This document shows positions 36,001-46,054 of a DNA stretch of 64,000 nt, one piece after another. The DNA lies in the NCBI GenBank assembly GCA_949987565.1, contig OX465120.1, positions 4,239,927 through 4,303,926 of the forward strand, read 5' to 3'. Made by a program: the position numbers and the translations under genes. How positions within the stretch are numbered: position 1 is the stretch's first letter; each line of letters starts with the position of its first letter. This DNA comes from Luidia sarsii. Its lineage: Eukaryota; Echinodermata; Asteroidea; Paxillosida; Luidiidae. Under the pieces are notes generated by a model, which saw only the letters and a list, made by a program, of their open reading frames with translations, ran no database searches and was not told the DNA's origin.

Positions 36001-39000
36001 CTCTCCTCACGCTCTTCATCCTCCCTCACCTCACCAGCCTCATCCTCCCTCTCCTCATCCGCCCCATTCTCCCTCTCCTCACTCCCCACCCTCCTCATCA
36101 CCTTCCTCGCCCCGTCAATCCAATCATCCTCACACCACGTCAGCCTTTCTCAGTCCACTACTGTGCGAATTCTAGCATGAATTACTCTAACACATGAGTG
36201 TACAACAACAAATACTGTCTGATACAACTTGCTTTATTATTCAATAATTTTTATGCCATGCATATTAGACTGTATATGGAAGTTTCATTCGTGTTTACGA
36301 ATCTAAAAATAATCTTCATCTATTGTGTAAATGCGTTAATTACTGAACACGTGGACATTGTTCCTTTAGTATAATATAGGCAGATAATGATTTCATGTAA
36401 TCCAATTTCCAATCTGCAGTAATTAAAACACCGAAAAAGAGAATTTCCGTGGCCGTTTTGTTCATGTTTTAGAGATGTAGGGAGATTGAAACCAGATAGT
36501 AAAATTATTCGAATTATTGCCAGAAATTTTACTGGTATAGGCGACCCGTGCTGATAGCCATCTGTATAAATTATATTTTATCTATTTATTTAGTTATTTC
36601 ATTTTCCGGGATACATGTATAATTATGCATCACAACACACGCAAATAACAATTATAGGGTTAGGGCTATAGTGATTTAACTATTATGATTTAACAATAAA
36701 AAAAATAAAATAATAATGTCTCCCGTAGGATTGCCCAAGAAAAACTGGTTCATGTCAAACTATAGTTGGATGACAAAAACAGTACACTGTATGGAAACAA
36801 AACCTACCTATTACATTATCGTTGTCGGATGTGCATATGCACCAGTTTGCCGATGATCTCCAGGGACCATACCCACATTATTATTCATTCAGATGCAAAC
36901 AACATCGAAACAACGTCTTCACATAATTTTTTGGGCCCCGGACCGTTTGATTGGTTTATTTTTGAAACACCCTTGACCTTACAAAGCCTTGTGCACGGGT
37001 TCGTGGTTGTTCAAGGTCGTTGGAAGATTTAATGATTAATCAGCGCGAAATTAATCATAGTAGTACACCTGTTTCGAATGGACCCAGCGTGTTTTGTATG
37101 TACCGTCGAAATGCCTTCAAATGCACGATACGGCCTATGGGTCAGACTTTATTATTTTGTATCCGTTGGACTCTCCAGTAATCAATTTGAACCAGCCGGG
37201 TTTGAATCTATAGTATATAGACTGCACTTCGAACTATCCAGGCATTCCGGCTCACAGTGCACTGCATGCAGTGTGCTCAGGCCTGTATAACTTTGCGGGA
37301 GATGACTGATGACGGCCAGAGCATACTGGTCGAAACGTCGAGTTACCACTCAGGTTCTTTTCAGAACCAAACCTCTTCCTTTAAGAGACCTGATACAAAA
37401 TAAGCAAAAGTACTGACGGGAGAAGTATAATCATGCGAGAAGTAAATCGTCTCTCGATCCTTTGTCCATCTTCGCATAAGATTTGCACAGTGACATCCTG
37501 CCCATAGGGAACGTCCTGCGGTTCCAAGGATAAACATGTCCCAAAGCACAATAAAATGCATCCATCCCTTTAGAATTGATCATTGGTAACAGAGCTGAAG
37601 TGTACATAATTGTGATTAGTTTAAAAGTTCATGGGCACGTCGGTAAATGCTATCGTCCATGGAATTATTGGTGGGTCATATAGCCCTATATCCGTGTAAA
37701 ATATAGCACAAGCAATCTCCAAGTTTTGTTTTCGCAACACAAGAAAGCTGAAGACTAGCTGGGAAATCTCACACTGGACATCAATGGAATACCGGTATTA
37801 GTGAACGTCATCCATTTCATGAAACTGCTCGTGAAGAACTCGACCAATTACTGATATGATTGAACTTGCATTTTCGTCGTCATCGTCATCATCGCCAGAT
37901 GATCACCACCTTCAGCCTATACCGATACTCATCCTCATCATGCACCTCTCTCCCCTCTTCCCCTCACCATCGCCCTCTCCCACTTCATTATCTATACCCT
38001 CCTGTCTTCTCACCACCTTCGTCCTCCTTATCACCCTCACCCTGCTTATACCTACCCGGGCCCAACTTCACTCTCCTTACCGCCCTCACCTTCCCCTGTA
38101 TATACGTCCTCCTCACTTTCCACACCTCACCTTCCTCACTCTCCCCAACTTCTTCTCTCTCCTCACCCTCCCCACCAGCCACCCTATCGACCACCCGCCC
38201 ATCCTCCCTCTCCTCACCCGCCTAACCCCCTCCTCAACCGCCTCTTCCTCCCTCTCCTCACTCTCCCTATCCTCCCTCTCCTCACCCGCCTCATCCTCCT
38301 TCTCCTCACCGGCCTCATCCTCCCTCACCTCACGTACTACTCTCATCCTCCCTCTCCTCACCCGCCTCACCCCCTCCTCACCCGCCTCTTCCTCCCTCTC
38401 CTCACCCGCCCTACCCCCTCCTCACCTGCCTCTACCTCCCCCTCCTCACCCGCCTCATCCTCCCTCTCCTCACGCTCTTCATCCTCCCTCACCTCACCCG
38501 CCTCATCCTCCTTCTCCTCACCGGCCTCATCCTCCCTCTCCTCACCCGCCTCACCCCCTCCTCACCCGCCTCTTCCTCCCTCTCCTCACCCGCCCCACCC
38601 CCTCCTCACCCGCCTCTTCCTCCCCCTCCTCACCCGCCTCATCATCCCTCTCCTCACGCTCTTCATCCTCCCTCACCTCACCAGCCTCATCCTCCCTCTC
38701 CTCATCCGCCCCATTCTCCCTCTCCTCACTCCCCACCCTCCTCATCACCTTCCTCGCCCCGTCAATCCAATCATCCTCACACCACGTCAGCCTTTCTCAG
38801 TCCACTACTGTGCGAATTCTAGCATGAATTACTCTAACACATGAGTGTACAACAACAAATACTGTCTGATACAACTTGCTTTATTATTCAATAATTTTTA
38901 TGCCATGCATATTAGACTGTATATGGAAGTTTCATTCGTGTTTACGAATCTAAAAATAATCTTCATTTATTGTGTAAATGCCTTAATTACTGAACACGTG

Positions 39001-40073
39001 GACATTGTTCCTTTATTATAATATAGGCAGATAATGATTTCATGTAATCCAATTTCCAATCTGCAGTAATTAAAACACCGAAAAAGAGAATTTCCGTGGC
39101 CGTTTTGTTCAATTTTTTAGGAGAGGGAGATTGTAGGGAGATTGAAACCAGATAGTAAAATTATTCGAATTATTGCCAGAAATTTTACTGGTATAGGCGA
39201 CCCGTGCAGATAGCCATCTGTATAATTATATTTTATCTATTTATTTAGTTATTTCCTTTTCCGGGATACATGTTTAATTATGCATCACAACACACGCAAA
39301 TAACAATTATAGGCTGTAGGGCTATAGTGATTTAACTATTATGATTTAACACTAAAAAGAAATAAAACAAAAAAAAATAGCTCCTGTAGGATTGCCCAAG
39401 AAAAACTGGTTCATGTCAAACTATAGTTGGATGACAAAAACAGTACACTGTATGGAAAAAAACCTACCTATTACATTATCGTTGTCGGATGTGCATGTGC
39501 GCCAGTTAGAAGCATTATTAAGCATTGTTTGCCGATGATCTCCAGGGACCACACCCACATTATTATTCATTCAGATGCGAACAACAATAACGCCTTCAAA
39601 TAATTGTTTGGGCCCCGGACCGTTTGATTGGTTTATTTTTGAAACACCCTTGACCTTACAAAGCCTTGTGCACGGGTTCGTGGTTGTTCAAGGTCGTTGG
39701 AAGATTTAATGATTAATCAGCGCGAAATTAATCATAGTAGTACACCTGTTTCGAATGGACCCAGCGTGTTTTGTATGTACCGTCGAAATGCCTTCAAATG
39801 CACGATACGGCCTATGGGTCAGACTTTATTATTTTGTATCCGTTGGACTCTCCAGTAATCAATTTGAACCAGCCGGGTTTGAATCTATAGTATATAGACT
39901 GCACTTCGAACTATCCAGGCATTCCGGCTCACAGTGCACTGCATGCAGTGTGCTCAGGCCTGTATAACTTTGCGGGAGATGACTGATGACGGCCAGAGCA
40001 TACTGGTCGAAACGTCGAGTTACCACTCAGGTTCTTTTCAGAACCAAACCTCTTCCTTTAAGAGACCTGATAC

Positions 40074-40932
40074 ATGGTGTCACCGCAAACCTTCCTATAT
40101 TAACCTTTTAATTAGTATTCACAAAATGTGTACACCGTTTATTGTTGCGTTATCTATAGGTTACACAAGGTGTATAGTTTACAAGACCCTAAATTCCCGT
40201 TTAATTTGTAATCCTCCAAAACCACTCCTTACACTAATATAAAACCACTCCCTTTTCCCAATAACAAGGGTTTTCACATAAATTCCCGGTTAATTTAGAA
40301 TCCTGCTAAAAAGTTGAGTTGATTATTATTTGATATTTTTTTCATCAAAAGACATCAGCAAAAATTAGGACTTCAGTTGGGAGTTGAGCGGGAGAACATC
40401 AGCTTATTTGTTTGGTTAATTATTGTATTTTATCATTTCCCATGGTTAAATGCTCCTATCGCCGGTAGGGCCAAACCCATAGACCCCGCAGTGATAGTGA
40501 ACACGGATTAAATTTTAGGTCCAGCCAATTATTATCGTTTTATTCTGATTTCTTTTTTCATCTGTTAGGAAATATATATTTAAAGGCCGATTGGAAACAA
40601 TTTTGAAAGAATTAGTTTTCCCAAACAAGTGTCAAAAAAAGATTTATTATAATAATCATGTAGTTAATGACTAATCGAGTCCCCAAACTATAATAGCTGG
40701 ACTGCACAGCTGGTTAAAACGCTGGTCTCCGATTCACATCCCGGCCAAGGTCGCATTTTGTTTTAGTCATTTATTTTCCCTTTTTTTTAGAATTGATTTT
40801 CCGACCGAATCAATACTAGCGGAAATGAAAATGTCTCTATTACAAATTATAATAGTAACGACCGCTGAGATAATAATCGTTATCAGTGTTTGTCTCCGTG
40901 TCTGATAGAGCATTTTAGGGCCCATATTAAAT
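40074..40932. other. Spacer after the array
   Basis: Contains the tail of the family 1 element (to about 40100), an AT-rich stretch with two related segments (TAAATTCCCGTTTAATTTGT and TAAATTCCCGGTTAATTTAG), and a tRNA-like remnant at 40702-40745. No gene seen. Confidence 0.5.
40702..40745 (+). repeat. Possible tRNA-derived remnant
   Basis: CACAGCTGGTTAAAACGC resembles an A box, and GATTCACATCCCGG, only 14 bases later, resembles a B box. The anticodon arm is deleted. Weak call. Confidence 0.3.
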
Positions 40933-40942
40933 TGTGACCCGG

Positions 40943-41301
40943 TGTCATGCCAAATAGTGTCCCCTGCCAAATAGTGTCCACTCATTAGCATACTGATCGC
41001 TGATTGGTCTAATACGTATGACAGTTCAACCACCGTGGTTGGGGTATGGTTGCGCACTACACACGCATTGTGTATGGTTGCTGGCCTAACACACGCAACG
41101 TTGGGCACTTTGGTACCGTTGGACCCTAACTGTAACCGTAACCCTAACCCTAACCCAAACAACCCTAATCCTAATTCCAATCCTGATTCTAATCCAAACC
41201 CTAACCCTAACGACCCTAATCCTAGTCCTAACGCTAACCAATCAGCGATCAGTATGCTAATGAGCGGACAGTATTTGGCAGGGACACTTTTTGGCAGGAC
41301 A
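40943..41301. mobile_element. Nested foldback transposon with CCGG duplication
   Basis: Starts TGTCATGCCAAATAGTGTCC and ends GGACACTTTTTGGCAGGACA, which are inverted repeats. The arms continue (ATTAGCATACTGATCGCTGA and its complement) to about 70 bp. CCGG at 40939-40942 and 41302-41305 is a 4-bp target-site duplication. The loop holds a telomere-like repeat. Confidence 0.9.
41122..41239. repeat. Degenerate CCCTAA telomere-like repeat
   Basis: AACCCTAACCCTAACCC followed by imperfect CCCTAAT, CCAAAC and CCTAACG units. It occupies the loop of the nested foldback element and is an interstitial block, not a chromosome end. Confidence 0.9.
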
Positions 41302-41762
41302 CCGGCACAGCGACATGAGGAATATCCCACCAAAACACTCGAGTAAACAACGCCTGAAGTCAAAGTATCTTCTCAATTAATTCGATAAAAGAAAAATGTT
41401 TTCTTGTATTTCCGGAAAGTTAATGTATTGGAGGATATATTGTCCAAATTATTTTTCCGAAATCCGTCTCTAAATGTTGAAAAAAAAACCGAGGATTTCA
41501 GGGGAGTGTAAAATTGAAAATAGAAAATGTAAAGTTCCTGTGCCTTTTTGAATGGCCGCTTTCGAGGAGTTAGAATGGTGCTGCTATGTTGTGTCATGTG
41601 CCAAATGAACGAGCGAAGTCCCCTTGTACTATTTACAACAAAGTTCACACGGAAATAATTTTGATATCATTTGAAAGCTAATGGTATACTCTTTCTCATC
41701 ATTAGAAAACCCCAAAATCTCAAAAGTGGGGGTTATTTCCCATTATGCTGTGCCGGGTCACA

Positions 41763-42950
41763 TTTGTGCTGCGTCTGGTACTGAGTGGTATAATTATTAA
41801 TATTAGTTGCCTAGTAGTGGGATATGGGAACTGTTCACTTAGGTGACTCCATTCACAACGTTACCGACTTGTGTAGGCCTAATAAATAGGCCTATCTGTC
41901 ATCGCAAAGCCTAATTCCGAGGCCTCGACTAAATCAAAACGGCCCAGCCTGTCTGGACTTCGCATGCCCTCTTCTTAATGAGCTAGTTCGGATCTTCCGT
42001 TCGGCTAACTTGTTTGTCGCAGTCCGCGCAAATTGATAGTAGGACTAGGACCTACTATTATTAATTTGGATGCTGGGCCCGAGTCATTGCATTCATTTTG
42101 TGCGCTAGCAATGGTATGATTCATCTGTTGTGGGCGGTGTCCCCGACTGCAATCGTCCGCCCGTGTCCTGTCAACAGCAAACTCCGTGACTTGGACTCTC
42201 TACCAGGTTGAACACGAAGTCACAACGGTAAAATAGACGGGCGCCCTGACTTGGAATCATAAGTCTGTTATCTAGACGTCTACCCGTGGTCAGCCAGTGA
42301 CAGCCGGTCTCAAGGTTGTTTGCACCAGACTCCATCAAAATGGCTGTCAAGTGTTGATTGGAAACTTGGTACGTAAATTTTTTTCATGATTTTTTTATTT
42401 GGTTATATTTACGTTTTCCGTAACTCCGATGTTCAATCAGGTGCACGTGTCCCGTGATTCTGCAACAGAGTTGTATCTTAAAAGTCCGATTGATGATAAT
42501 TTCAAACACAAAATGACTTATTTCTACACCAAGTTGGCTACACTGACTCGATTTTTTTTGGGTCGGTGTTGTTTACTGAAACTAAGCCACTCACTCACTG
42601 GCAGTCTGTAGTGTAACAAGTAACTTTTGCCTTGTTCGCCTTCATTTTCTTTTTTAACTTTTAGCACACTACAGTGAAAGTACATGTACATCCTCATAAA
42701 AATATTTCCAATTGGTTCGAATTTTGTTTGCACGGTTACATCTGTACTGCAATTGAACTTTGAAGTCTCAAAACTGTCGGAAATCAGGGCAAGAATGAAG
42801 AAATGCCAGGATTTCAATTTAGTTTAATTAAGTTCTCACTCCGTAGTATTAGTATTACTAATTAGTAAAACAAAACTAAAGTAAAACTAAAACTAAAAGT
42901 AAAAATAAAGACTAGCCTAAATCCACAATTGTGAAATTTTTTTATATTGA
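41763..42950 (+). other. Spacer, possible PIK3C2 upstream region
   Basis: Mostly unique sequence with higher GC around 42100-42300. CCATCAAAATGGCTGTCAAG near 42333 is followed by a consensus-like donor (CTTG|GTACGT near 42370), so a 5' non-coding exon and promoter could lie here. This is only a guess; no TATA box or other firm promoter element was seen. Confidence 0.25.
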
Positions 42951-42957
42951 CCTCAAG

Positions 42958-43097
42958 TTAGTCCCACTTACTGGGCCGCTACTACTAGTACTAGTACTTT
43001 TACTAGTAGAAGTAGCTCCCTTAAACGAGTTTAAGTGCGACAGATAATCTCAAAACTCGTTTAAGGGAGCTACTAGCAGCCCAGTAAGTGGGACTAA
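42958..43097. mobile_element. 140-bp foldback element with 7-bp duplication
   Basis: TTAGTCCCACTTACTGGGC at the left end is the complement of GCCCAGTAAGTGGGACTAA at the right end. AGTAGCTCCCTTAAACGAG and its complement continue the stem. CCTCAAG occurs directly at both flanks (42951-42957 and 43098-43104). Confidence 0.88.
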
Positions 43098-43187
43098 CCT
43101 CAAGTAGTACTAGTACTAGTACTACTAGTACTACTGTATTAGTACTATACTAGTACTAGTACTTTAGTAGTACTCAGTAGTAATACT

Positions 43188-43304
43188 AGTCCGAGTAACT
43201 TGGACCCTTACATACAACATACATCTTTTTTTTTTAAATTTTGAGAGCCCGACTCCCTCAATTTTTTTTAAAGGGTGATTGTAAGGGTCCAAGTTACTTA
43301 GACT
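43188..43304. mobile_element. Second foldback element
   Basis: AGTCCGAGTAACTTGGACCC and its near complement GGGTCCAAGTTACTTAGACT form inverted ends around a T-rich loop. A TAGTAC microsatellite separates it from the preceding foldback. No target-site duplication was identified. Confidence 0.7.
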
Positions 43305-43930
43305 AATTTATTGACCACGTACAATTTTTAAAGTGGGAAAGATTTTACTTTGAAACCTTCAGTACACCGTAAGCAGGTGGAAAATTCTTAAACCCAAATT
43401 AGACCACCGATTGTCAATCATTTTCATGGTCTGGCCCAGTCGCTTGCTGTAAACAAAGTGGACAAGTTTAAATTCATGATTTTGTGGCGTGTATGTATAC
43501 ATTATGTGTGTCAACCAGACAACTGTCCTCAATGCTTTGCTGTGTACAAAACATCACTCCACTATACATGTACATAGATGAATCTTACTACGGTATGTAA
43601 TACTACTTACTAGTAATAGTGCTGGTACACAAAACCAGAGGTCTTGGCTGAAGCCAATGTCGGGCATGGCTAAGTTGAATCGCAAACTGTTTTGCACGAG
43701 TTGCCTTGCTCATGACAACATGGAGGGGTAGGCCTACATATGTATTTTGAAGAAATTGGAACGTTGGAAATAATGTCAAGGCTGACATATACCGCTTGGT
43801 TCTTGTTTTTTTATTGTTTCGTTGCGTTCACAGATGGCAGGCATACAAACATGACAAATGACAATGCTTGTCGTCAACTCTGCTGAAGAGGGACACACTG
43901 AGTATCTAGACACTCAGATCCCTGGCTCTC
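43305..43930. other. Spacer with no recognised feature
   Basis: Unique AT-rich sequence. No exon, RNA gene or repeat was recognised. Confidence 0.4.
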
Positions 43931-44373
43931 TGAAATGTAATCTATGTACATAGAGAGAAACACAGACAGAGACAGAGGTAGAGAGGGACAGTGACAGAGA
44001 GAGACAGAGAGACAGAGAAAGATAGCGATCTAGGCAGAGGGAGATAAAGAAAGACAGAGACAGAGAAAGATAGAGAGAGACAGAGACAGAGAGAGACAGA
44101 GGGAGATATAGAAAGACAAAGACAGAGATATAGGAGGAGATAAAGAGAGACAGTGACAGAGAGAGAGAGAGAGAGACCAAGATAGAGAGAGTCGGAGGGA
44201 GAGAGACAGAGAAAGATAGAGAGAGAGACAGAGACACAGAGAGACAGACAGAGAGAGGCAGAGGGAGATATAGAAAGACAGAGACAGAGAGACAGAGGGG
44301 GATAGAGAGAGACAGACAGAGACAAAGATAGGCGGAGAGATCGAGAGAGACAGAAGCAGACAGAGACAAAGGG
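43931..44373. repeat. GAGACA-type purine-rich microsatellite
   Basis: Irregular GAGACAGA/GAGAGA repeats running right up to the PIK3C2 start codon. It probably forms the end of the 5' UTR. An in-frame TAG at 44329-44331 lies within it. Confidence 0.85.
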
Positions 44374-46054
44374 ATGGCGCACACCACGCAGTCGTTTGGC
44401 CAGAGTCAAGAGACGGACAGGCGCCGAACCCCTACAGAGATCATGGAGAAGCAGTTTGAGAACGACATTGAAAAAGCCATCGCCCTCAGCCTGGAGACGC
44501 AGAAGCTGGAGGACCTGAAACGGGAGAAGCGCCTGGAGCAGTGGAAGGGCGGCGGCGGAGGAGGGGGAGCGCGTCGGCCCGGCAGCAGCAATGCCCCCGC
44601 CGCCGTGTCAACGGTCTCCCCGGCGACGGCGGCGACGGCTGCCACGGCAACGGTATCCCCGGCGGCCGCCGCTGCCACCGCCGCGGACGAGCCCGACCTG
44701 ATGCTCTTCTCCTTCAAGCACGTCGTGGAGGGCTACGTCGAGAGGAGGGACGGCGAGGCTGCCCCGCCGGTCCCGCCGCGGGGGTTCTCCGGGCTGGGCC
44801 AGTTCGGCCCGCCGGGAACGATGATGGGCGCCGCCGCCGCCCCTGCCGGCCAGTCGACCCTGGCCCATCGCCCGAGCTACCCGTTCCAGGGGGCGGGGGT
44901 CGGGGCCGGGGTCGGGTCGGGTCAGCCGGTCGCAGCCCGGGCCAGCTTCACCCGACAGTCCTCCGTGCCGTTTGCCGGCACCGCATTCTCGCCGCAAGCG
45001 GCGCCCTCTCTTGACGTGACGGCTGCGGCGGCGGCAACGGCAAAATCGGGAAGCTCCCAGTCCCAGTGGGTGGACCCTCTCCTAGCCGAGACGCTCTCCA
45101 GTGCCGTTCCCGGTCGGAAGGCGCCTCAAGCCCAGCAGCGCTTCGGCACTCTCCCCCTGTCGGCCCACTCTGGCCTCCCCCGGCAGCGGCCCTCCACGAT
45201 GCGGGCAGGCCATCGCGACGACTCCTGCCTGGGGCGCAGCTCGGTGCCCGCGGCGGCCGCGGCTTACCACCCCACGGCCAGAACCTCGCTGGACAGTCAC
45301 TTTGCCGACCTGGCCAGCTTTGCGGGCCGGAGCGCGCAGGGTTCGGCCGCGCTCTCCACAAGCCCGTCTGCCTCGTCGGACCGTCCCAGCCAGCTGGGGC
45401 TGCCCCTGCTGAGGTCAGCGGAGGCAAGCTCCATGCGACGCATCAGCAGCAACCCCAACTTCAAGACGGGAGCGGCGTCCTTCTCCTCGTCCTCCACCAA
45501 CTCCTCCTCCGCCTCCGCCTCCTCCAACTCCTCGACAACCTCGGCCTCGGCCTCTGCAGCGTCTACCTCAGCAGCAGTTTCCATACAGCCGAGGGACGGA
45601 GGCTGGAGGACAGCCCAGCCTGAGCCCGGTGGGGTGCCCCTGAGCGGCTCACTGCCCAGCGGGGCCGGGGTGCCGCAGTCACGACCGGGCTCCGTGCCCG
45701 CCCCGGCCTCCATCTCCGCCTCAAAGCGCTCCTCGAGCCTCCTGGACGAGGACTGGATGAAGCAGTTCACGCTGGACTCGGCGCCTCCCGCGGCCGCCAC
45801 CGGCCCCAGCGACCTGATGGCCTTCAGCCCCCCTCCGGCGGTCAAGCGCGACGGGCCCGCCCCCGAGGAGGTCTTCGACTTCAGCGAGTTTGACCCGCTG
45901 AAGCCCGCCCTGCCCGAGCCGGAGCCCCCGGCCCCAGAGGAGCCGGAGAGCGCCCCCGTTCAGCCGAACGTCCCTCAGGACCACAGGGAAAGTCTGTCGG
46001 CCAAAACGGCAGAGCGAAAGAGGTCCAAATCCCCACTGCCTACGACTCCTGCAG
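44374..46054 (+). CDS. PIK3C2: PIK3C2 first coding exon (disordered N-terminus)
   Basis: Start ATG in good context (AAAGGGATGG), first ATG after an in-frame stop 45 bases upstream; 560 codons end at G|GTAAAT. Residues about 27-45 (ENDIEKAIALSLETQ) fit a ubiquitin-interacting motif. APPVPPRGF near residue 130 is a PxxPxR SH3-binding site of the type found in PIK3C2B. Long alanine and serine runs fill the middle. Near the end, LLDEDWMKQF and VFDFSEFDPLKP are acidic-aromatic motifs of the kind used in clathrin/adaptor binding. It is very GC-rich, unlike the surrounding DNA. Confidence 0.9.

Larger units (their letters stand above)
21400..40073. repeat. Seven-copy tandem array of a ~2.67-kb unit
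   Basis: Units: 21400-24075, 24076-26745, 26746-29420, 29421-32072, 32073-34749, 34750-37396, 37397-40073 (2647-2677 bp). Each begins AAAATAAGCA..AGTACTGACGGG, holds a ~0.8-kb pyrimidine tract, then AT-rich sequence, and ends in a family 1 hammerhead-like element cut at AAGAGACCTGATAC. Two left-half types exist: units 1, 3 and 4 share one, units 2, 5, 6 and 7 the other. The right halves fall into three types: units 1-3, units 4 and 6, units 5 and 7. After unit 7 the hammerhead-like element runs on with its normal tail ATGGTGTCACCGCA. Confidence 0.97.
40933..41762. mobile_element. TGTGACCCGG-type MITE split by a nested element
   Basis: The left end TGTGACCCGG (40933-40942) is separated from its continuation CACAGCGACATGAGGAATAT (from 41306) by the insertion at 40943-41301. 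The right end GCTGTGCCGGGTCACA finishes at 41762. Removing the insert restores a sequence matching the left part of the copy at 16362. Confidence 0.9.

Noticed and set aside
21807..38827. Seven open frames of 323-342 codons rich in S, P, H and L
   Set aside because: They arise from the polypyrimidine tract, which lacks stop codons. Copies are near-identical through duplication, so conservation is not evidence of selection.
41035..41346. NPNPN-repeat frame
   Set aside because: A translation of the CCCTAA telomere-like block inside a foldback transposon.
43914..44409. Minus-strand S/L/C-rich frames of about 155 codons
   Set aside because: Antisense of the GAGACA microsatellite.
44406..45984. 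Minus-strand and alternative-frame open frames across PIK3C2 exon 1
   Set aside because: Shadows of a GC-rich coding exon; only the 44374 frame joins downstream exons in phase.
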